From an uncultured Lachnospiraceae bacterium (lineage in GTDB: Bacteria > Bacillota > Clostridia > Lachnospirales > Lachnospiraceae), in the NCBI GenBank assembly GCA_934320845.1, contig CAKRFU010000041.1:1-10111 (forward strand): a stretch of DNA of 10,111 bases, in the 5' to 3' direction. Positions 6,174-10,111 of the stretch are shown here, piece by piece. The stretch's first letter is position 1; each line of letters opens with the position of its first letter. The notes under the pieces were generated by a model. It was not told the origin of the DNA, made no database searches, and worked only from the letters and a program-made list of their open reading frames with translations. A program made the position numbers and the translations under genes.

Positions 6174-6191
6174 CGTTGTACCGGTACAATG
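6174..6191. repeat. Perfect 14-bp palindrome between sbp and cysT
   Basis: TTGTACCGGTACAA (6176-6189) is fully self-complementary. In RNA the pairing extends outward by a G-U and a C-G pair (6174-6175 with 6190-6191). No T-run follows. It sits 16 bases before the cysT start, next to its ribosome binding site. It may be a dimer-protein site or a small mRNA hairpin that separates expression of the binding protein from the permeases. Confidence 0.8.
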
Positions 6192-6207
6192 AGAAATGGA
6201 GTTTGAT

Positions 6208-7038
6208 ATGAAGCATAAAAAAAGTGTGATTCCCGGATTTGGTTTATCTTTCGGAATTGTTATGGCAATTCTTGGACTTATTGTTATTATTCCATTGTGC
6301 TCACTTGTATTCTTTTCGTTTAAACTGTCACCACATGATTTTTTGGTGACAGTGACAAGACAGAGAGTTCTGGCAAGTTATAGGGTGAGTATCATAACGG
6401 CACTTATCGCATCGCTTATAAATGCGGTTATGGGAATGATTATTGCGTGGGTACTTGTGAGATATGATTTTCCGGGAAAAAAGATTATGGATGGGATTAT
6501 AGAGCTGCCGTTTGCATTGCCTACTGCCGTTGCAGGTATTGCACTTACGCATCTTACAATACCGGAAGGATGGGTCGGCAGAATTTTTGCAAATGTCGGG
6601 ATAAAAATTGCATATACCCGGATTGGAATTACCGTGGCACTTGTTTTTATCGGAATTCCGTTTGTTGTCAGAAGTGTACAGCCGGTACTTGAAAAGGTTG
6701 AAAAAGAGTATGAGGAGGCAGCAGCAATGTTTGGTGCTTCCCGTACCCGTATCTTTTTCAGTGTAATATTTCCTGAAATCCGTCCGGCACTCATAGCCGG
6801 TTTTACCATGGCTTTTGCAAGGTGTATAGGTGAATACGGAAGTGTTGTATTTATTGCAGGAAATACTCCGTACAAGACAGAAATTGCACCGCTTATGATA
6901 ATGGCTAAATTGCAGGAGTTTGATTATGCAAGTGCTACATCTATTGCACTTGTTATGCTTCTTATATCATTTGTAATTCTTTTTATAAATGCATTAATTC
7001 AAAGTCATACGTCAAAAATTGTAAGTGGAATTGATTAG
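6208..7038 (+). CDS. cysT: Sulfate ABC transporter permease CysT (CysU)
   Basis: A 276-residue inner-membrane subunit with about six hydrophobic segments, one half of the channel that moves sulfate across the membrane using ATP hydrolysis by CysA. The coupling-helix EAA motif is EEAAAMFGASRTRIFFSVIF (169-188), followed by FARCIGEYGSVVFIAGN, typical of CysT. The conserved patch ELPFALPTAVAGIALT (99-114) also fits. I start at ATG 6208 because GGAG (6198-6201) lies 6 bases before it. The in-frame ATG at 6196 (four residues longer) overlaps that site and has only GAGA upstream. Next gene in the operon is cysW, 12 bases on. Confidence 0.95.
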   Translation: MKHKKSVIPGFGLSFGIVMAILGLIVIIPLCSLVFFSFKLSPHDFLVTVTRQRVLASYRVSIITALIASLINAVMGMIIAWVLVRYDFPGKKIMDGIIELPFALPTAVAGIALTHLTIPEGWVGRIFANVGIKIAYTRIGITVALVFIGIPFVVRSVQPVLEKVEKEYEEAAAMFGASRTRIFFSVIFPEIRPALIAGFTMAFARCIGEYGSVVFIAGNTPYKTEIAPLMIMAKLQEFDYASATSIALVMLLISFVILFINALIQSHTSKIVSGID

Positions 7039-7050
7039 GGGGTGCAGGAC

Positions 7051-7866
7051 ATGGAAATTAGAAATAATAAAGGTTTTGTAAAATGGCTTCTTATTGGCAT
7101 AAGCGTAATATTTCTGCTGATAATGCTTGTACTTCCGCTGGTGTACGTTGTCTACACGGCATTGAGGGAGGGATGGAGAGTTTTTGTTTCATCGGTTACG
7201 GATGAATATGCCGTTAAATCAATTCTTTTGACTGTAAAGGTTACTGTTATTACAGTAATTATAAATTCGGTGTTTGGAATTTTTGCCGCATGGCTTATTA
7301 CAAGATTTAAGTTTCGTGGAAAAAAGATTATATCAACTTTGATAGATTTGCCGCTTACTATTTCGCCTATTATTGCAGGTTTGATATTTGTATTGACTTT
7401 CGGCCGTCAGAGTGCAATTTATCCGTTTCTTGAAAAGTGGGGAATTCAGATAATATTTGCTGTTCCGGGAATAGTTCTTGCGACAATATTTGTGACATTT
7501 CCGTTTATATCAAGAGAGATAATACCTGTTCTTACGGTTAAGGGAAGTGATGAGGAAGAAGCCGCTGCACTTATGGGAGCAAATGGCTTTCAGATTTTTA
7601 CACAGATTACATTTCCTCATATTAAATGGGCATTTCTTTACGGAGTAGTTTTGTGTTCGGCAAGGGCAATGGGAGAATTTGGTGCAGTTTCTGTATTATC
7701 AGGACATTTGAGGGGTATTACAAATACAATGCCGTTGTACATAGAACTTTTGTATCAGGCATTTGACTTTACGGGAGCATTTGCAATGTCGGCTATTTTG
7801 GTTGTAATGGCACTTGTTATATTAGTCTTAAAAAATATTTTTGAGCGTGGTATCAGAGTGAAATAA
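7051..7866 (+). CDS. cysW: Sulfate ABC transporter permease CysW
   Basis: A 271-residue membrane subunit, partner of CysT in the sulfate channel. About six hydrophobic segments are visible. The EAA loop is EEEAAALMGANGFQIFTQIT (168-187), followed by ARAMGEFGAVSVLSGHLRG, a typical CysW block with the GEFGAVSV sequence. DLPLTISPIIAGLIFVL (99-115) matches the corresponding CysT segment, as expected for these paralogues. The chosen ATG is 8 bases after AGGGGG (7037-7042), which overlaps the cysT stop codon and suggests translational coupling. The in-frame GTG at 7042 lies within that ribosome site and is unlikely. The ATPase follows after 46 bases. Confidence 0.95.
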   Translation: MEIRNNKGFVKWLLIGISVIFLLIMLVLPLVYVVYTALREGWRVFVSSVTDEYAVKSILLTVKVTVITVIINSVFGIFAAWLITRFKFRGKKIISTLIDLPLTISPIIAGLIFVLTFGRQSAIYPFLEKWGIQIIFAVPGIVLATIFVTFPFISREIIPVLTVKGSDEEEAAALMGANGFQIFTQITFPHIKWAFLYGVVLCSARAMGEFGAVSVLSGHLRGITNTMPLYIELLYQAFDFTGAFAMSAILVVMALVILVLKNIFERGIRVK

Positions 7867-7912
7867 ATCATGATATAGGAATAGATTTATAATTTAAAGT
7901 GAGGAAATGAGT

Positions 7913-8998
7913 ATGGAACAGAATAAAACAGCTTATGTGGAACTTAAACATATAAATAAGGTTTTTAATGATTTCAAAGCATCTGATGATGTCAGTTTTT
8001 CTGTTGAAAAGGGAAAACTTATCGGTCTTTTGGGACCAAGCGGAAGCGGAAAGACAACAATACTTAGGATTTTAGCGGGTCTTGAAAATGCGGATTCAGG
8101 TGAAATTTATATTGACGGAAAACAGGTAAATAATATTCCGGCAAGTAAGAGAGAGATAGGTTTTGTATTTCAAAATTATGCGCTGTTCAGATATAAGACT
8201 GTATATGATAATATAGCATTCGGACTGAAAATTCAGAAAAAAAGCAAGGCGGAAATAAAAAATCGTGTTGAGGAACTTATTGAACTTGTGGGGCTAAAGG
8301 GGCTTGAGAAAAGATACCCAAAACAGCTTTCAGGAGGACAGCGGCAGAGGGTTGCATTTGCGAGAGCTTTGGCAACACAGCCGCATCTTCTTCTGCTTGA
8401 TGAACCATTTGCCGCAATTGATGCAAAAGTCCGAAAAGAATTGAGGTTATGGCTTAGGGAACTTATAAACAGAGTAGGGATAACGAGTATTTTTGTCACG
8501 CATGACCAGGATGAAGCAATAGAGGTCGCAGACCAGATTATTGTGACAAATAAGGGGAGAATTGAACAGATTGGAACACCGGTAGAGGTTTACAGCAATC
8601 CGCAGACACCGTTTATGGCACAGTTTTTGGGAGAACCCGTTATAATCAATGACTATTCTTCATTTAATGGTTTTCATGATGTTTCAGATGGAAAGACAGC
8701 GGTCATAAGACCAGAGTTTATTACAGTTAGAAAGAAAAATGAATTTAATCCTTATCCTGTTACAAAAGAGGAAGGAGTAGTAGAAAGAGTTTCATTCAGA
8801 GGGAACGGACTTGAACTTAGAATAAGAGTTCATGATGAAATTTTAATAGCAAACAGACAGATAGGTCAGGAAATGGTTTCAGAGGGTGAACATGTAAATG
8901 TGTTTTTACATAAGATATATCTTGTTGATGACAATGCGGGAAAAGTTGAGGTGATTGTAAATCATGCGGTTAGAAATAATGAGAGTGTTGTGATATGA
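7913..8998 (+). CDS. cysA: Sulfate ABC transporter ATP-binding protein CysA
   Basis: A 361-residue cytoplasmic ATPase that powers CysT/CysW. All nucleotide-binding motifs are present in order: Walker A GPSGSGKTT (41-49, Lys47), Q-loop FVFQNYALFR (84-93, Gln87), signature LSGGQRQR (139-146), Walker B LLLLDEP (159-165, Glu164), D-loop AAID and switch His197 in FVTHDQDEA. The C-terminal part (from about 240) holds the CysA regulatory fold, with AVIRPEFITV and the end segment HVNVFLHKIYLVD. The ATG at 7913 lies 8 bases after GAGG (7901-7904). The in-frame ATG at 7907 is only 2 bases from that site, so I reject it. Last gene of the operon; a terminator follows the stop by about 20 bases. Confidence 0.95.
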   Translation: MEQNKTAYVELKHINKVFNDFKASDDVSFSVEKGKLIGLLGPSGSGKTTILRILAGLENADSGEIYIDGKQVNNIPASKREIGFVFQNYALFRYKTVYDNIAFGLKIQKKSKAEIKNRVEELIELVGLKGLEKRYPKQLSGGQRQRVAFARALATQPHLLLLDEPFAAIDAKVRKELRLWLRELINRVGITSIFVTHDQDEAIEVADQIIVTNKGRIEQIGTPVEVYSNPQTPFMAQFLGEPVIINDYSSFNGFHDVSDGKTAVIRPEFITVRKKNEFNPYPVTKEEGVVERVSFRGNGLELRIRVHDEILIANRQIGQEMVSEGEHVNVFLHKIYLVDDNAGKVEVIVNHAVRNNESVVI

Positions 8999-9018
8999 TT
9001 TTCGATGTTTTAGGAAAT

Positions 9019-9067
9019 AAAAAGCCATAAAATATAACGATAAAGTCGTGTGTTTTGTGGCTTTTTT
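9019..9067 (+). terminator. Terminator of the sulfate transport operon
   Basis: AAAAAGCCATAAAA (9019-9032) pairs with TTTTGTGGCTTTTT (9053-9066), with one G-U pair. An inner stem ACGA/TCGT (9037-9040 with 9046-9049) shortens the loop. The right arm is itself a T-run of six, which gives the U-tract. Position right after cysA fits well. The A-run on the left arm means it could also stop transcription from the other strand. Confidence 0.8.
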
Positions 9068-9068
9068 G

Positions 9069-9159
9069 TTTTGTACGAATTTTATATTAATTTCTGCGTT
9101 AAAACAGGTGAAGCAAAATTTACTCCTCCCACTCCCCTTATTGATTATTTCGTACAAAA
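9069..9159. repeat. 11-bp inverted repeat pair flanking the promoter region
   Basis: TTTTGTACGAA (9069-9079) is the exact reverse complement of TTCGTACAAAA (9149-9159), separated by 69 bases. The right arm lies inside the spacer of the promoter at 9141-9170. This could be a pair of half-sites for a looping regulator, a long-range RNA stem, or chance. Confidence 0.5.
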
Positions 9160-9170
9160 TAATGTATAAT
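9141..9170 (+). promoter_or_regulatory. Strong sigma-A promoter for the small membrane protein
   Basis: TTGATT (9141-9146) and a perfect TATAAT (9165-9170) are 18 bases apart, with TG directly before the -10. Transcription would start near 9177, giving a leader of about 57 bases to the ATG at 9234. The truncated sensor gene at 9572 has no visible promoter of its own and is probably read from here. Confidence 0.7.
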
Positions 9171-9233
9171 AAGGAAAAAATAATGATGTTATTTAGAAAA
9201 AATGAGAAAATTTTAAAGATGGGAGGAGTGGAT

Positions 9234-9521
9234 ATGAAATTTTTACCTGTTTTAAGTGAATTATTTTCAAGTGATAGTATTATTTTTATGATTATAGGCT
9301 TTGTAATTGCGGTTATTATCAGTATGAAAATTAGTGACAAAAGAAAAGGATTTGTCGGAATGGCAGCAGGTTTATCAGTGTATGCTGTCTGCGAAATTAT
9401 TTTAAATATCCGCACGAACAATGTGCTGGAAATAGGTCTGCTTTTTGCCGGAACTGTTGCTTTGGGTTTGTGTTTGGGATTTTTAATTGGAACAGTATTA
9501 TTGAAGGGAAAATATCTATAG
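9234..9521 (+). CDS. Small integral membrane protein of unknown function
   Basis: A 95-residue protein I do not recognise. Hydrophobic segments lie near residues 15-31, 41-58 and 66-90; the first two are joined by the charged loop MKISDKRKG (31-39). The third is Gly/Leu-rich (LLFAGTVALGLCLGFLIGTV). The end is KGKYL. No catalytic or metal motif is visible. The start is ATG 9234, 7 bases after GGGAGG (9221-9226). The same frame is open from 9048, but that upstream part lies over the cysA terminator and the promoter at 9141-9170, so it is not coding. A sensor-like membrane gene follows 50 bases later on the same strand, and the two may form a transcript. Its role could be as a partner of that sensor, but nothing proves this. 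Confidence 0.75.
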   Translation: MKFLPVLSELFSSDSIIFMIIGFVIAVIISMKISDKRKGFVGMAAGLSVYAVCEIILNIRTNNVLEIGLLFAGTVALGLCLGFLIGTVLLKGKYL

Positions 9522-9571
9522 TGTAATGTATCAATGACATTTCGCTTTTTACAAAGGAGGAAAGTTATCGT

Positions 9572-10009
9572 ATGATTGACAATACACATAATCTTAACAG
9601 GCAGATTGCGGTTACAATGGCAATTTGTACGACATTTTTAATATGTCTTTTATTACTTGACTTTTTTGCTGTGTTTAATTTTAGTGAAGAGTTGATGCTT
9701 GCAATTTCAGTAATTGGAATTCCGACATTGATATCACCGTTAATTTTATGCTTTTTTAAAGTTCCTGATAAATTTTTGAAGTATTATATGTCTGTTGCAA
9801 TGTCGGTTTTGATAGGAATGTTTGGCTGTTTCAATGATATTGGAATATACATTACATTTGTACTTGTACCTGTTGCAAGCTGTCTTTATTTTGATGTGTA
9901 TTATACGATGTTCTGCTCTGTTTTTTCGTATATTGTGATGGTTATTTCTGTTTATTTGAATTCGGCAGGGAGACTTGAAATAGGGCTACCGCAATCCCAC
10001 TGGCTTTAG
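9572..10009 (+). pseudogene. Polytopic membrane sensor-like protein, truncated by an IS element
   Basis: The frame encodes 145 residues from an ATG 11 bases after AAGGAGG (9554-9560). About five hydrophobic segments (near 12-35, 41-61, 70-85, 89-104 and 108-127) are joined by short polar turns, such as KVPDKFLK and FNDIG. From memory this resembles the membrane input domain of Lachnospiraceae signalling proteins that continue into a cytoplasmic output domain such as GGDEF or a histidine kinase-like ATPase. No output domain is present. The native reading ends at about RLEIG (134-138); the last seven residues, LPQSHWL, come from IS200/IS605 end DNA, and the TAG stop lies in the loop of its terminal hairpin. 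The missing half may lie beyond the IS element, outside the window. The identity of the output domain is unknown. Confidence 0.6.
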
Positions 10010-10017
10010 ACGGAGGG
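9996..10017 (+). other. Subterminal hairpin of the IS left end
   Basis: CCCACTGG (9996-10003) faces ACGGAGGG (10010-10017) around the loop CTTTAG (10004-10009). Five Watson-Crick pairs and one G-U pair form, with A-A and G-A mismatches. Known hairpins at ends of IS200/IS605 and TnpB elements have this size, GC content and TTTAG-type loop, and TnpA recognises such mismatched structures on the single strand. Confidence 0.55.
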
Positions 10018-10058
10018 TTAAGGTAGCCGGAAGCGGAGGTTTGTGCTATACTTGCGTT

Positions 10059-10111
10059 ATGGGAACGTGGAAATCAAAAAACAGACACAAATATTTGTTA
10101 CAGTATCATAT
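10059..10111 (+). CDS. tnpA: IS200/IS605 TnpA (HUH/Y1) transposase, N-terminal fragment
   Basis: Only 17 codons are in the window: MGTWKSKNRHKYLLQYH. This resembles the start of Y1 single-strand transposases, where a basic lead is followed by a 'YLLQYH...VCKYRK' block; the HUH motif and catalytic Tyr would lie beyond the window. These enzymes cut and rejoin single-stranded ends at the subterminal hairpins. GGAGG (10035-10039) is 19 bases from the ATG, too far for efficient initiation; poor translation is common for tnpA in this family. A TTG at 10041 in the same frame is too close to that site. The call rests on a short stretch plus the hairpin context. Confidence 0.65.
   Translation, partial: MGTWKSKNRHKYLLQYH

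Larger units (their letters stand above)
9984..10111 (+). mobile_element. IS200/IS605-family insertion sequence, left end (continues past the window)
   Basis: At about 9984 the composition changes from the AT-rich host gene to GC-richer DNA. The first element sequence is an inverted repeat, GGCTACC (9984-9990) with GGTAGCC (10022-10028), that encloses a hairpin with a CTTTAG loop (9996-10017). A TnpA-like start follows at 10059. Subterminal hairpins instead of terminal inverted repeats are the hallmark of this family, which moves as single-stranded DNA. The exact left junction is inferred from where the host protein stops looking native. Confidence 0.65.

Noticed and set aside
9048..9233. Upstream extension of the small membrane protein frame
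   Set aside because: It covers the cysA terminator and the promoter at 9141-9170, and GGGAGG sits correctly before the ATG at 9234.
8906..9589. 227-residue minus-strand open frame
   Set aside because: It overlaps the end of cysA, its terminator, a good + strand promoter and the small membrane gene. No recognisable domain or ribosome binding site supports it; AT-rich shadow.

Overview
All genes lie on the + strand. The DNA is AT-rich, with strong GGAGG-type ribosome binding sites. Protein styles (short Firmicutes pyrophosphatase tail, M56/BlaI pair, CysT/W/A transporter) point to a low-GC Clostridia genome, most likely Lachnospiraceae. That placement rests on recalled family resemblance, not on a search.

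Layout. Positions 1-147 hold the C-terminal end of an inorganic pyrophosphatase-like protein. A calcineurin-like metallophosphoesterase (220-1071) and a RimJ/RimL-type GNAT acetyltransferase (1213-1773) follow. A 495-bp gap (1774-2268) starts with a terminator, continues through a dense block of hairpins (1863-2025), and ends with a promoter carrying two BlaI-type operator candidates. That promoter reads into a BlaI/MecI-family repressor (2269-2631) and a BlaR1/MecR1-like M56 membrane protease (2755-4605). The protease has no penicillin-binding domain and carries a long Lys/Asn/Ser-rich repeat insertion. A second gap (4606-5052) holds a long-armed inverted repeat and a weak promoter.

Positions 5053-8998 are a complete sulfate/thiosulfate ABC importer: lipoprotein binding protein, two permeases and ATPase. 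A good terminator closes it. After a strong promoter come a 95-residue membrane protein (9234-9521) and a polytopic membrane sensor-like N-terminus (from 9572). The latter is cut at about 9983 by what looks like the left end of an IS200/IS605 element, whose tnpA begins at 10059 and runs off the window.

How the genes work together. The repressor/protease pair is probably a self-regulated signalling module: an extracellular signal activates the M56 protease, which cleaves or inactivates the repressor and frees the promoter at 2096-2124. No resistance or effector gene sits beside it, so its targets must be elsewhere or its output is itself. The sulfate importer is a conventional operon. Several annotated-looking starts were moved downstream on Shine-Dalgarno spacing (2755, 6208, 7051, 7913, 9234).

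The most unusual parts are the non-beta-lactam BlaR1-like protein with its repeat insertion, the competing hairpins at 1895-1949, and the IS junction that supplies the stop codon of the broken sensor gene.
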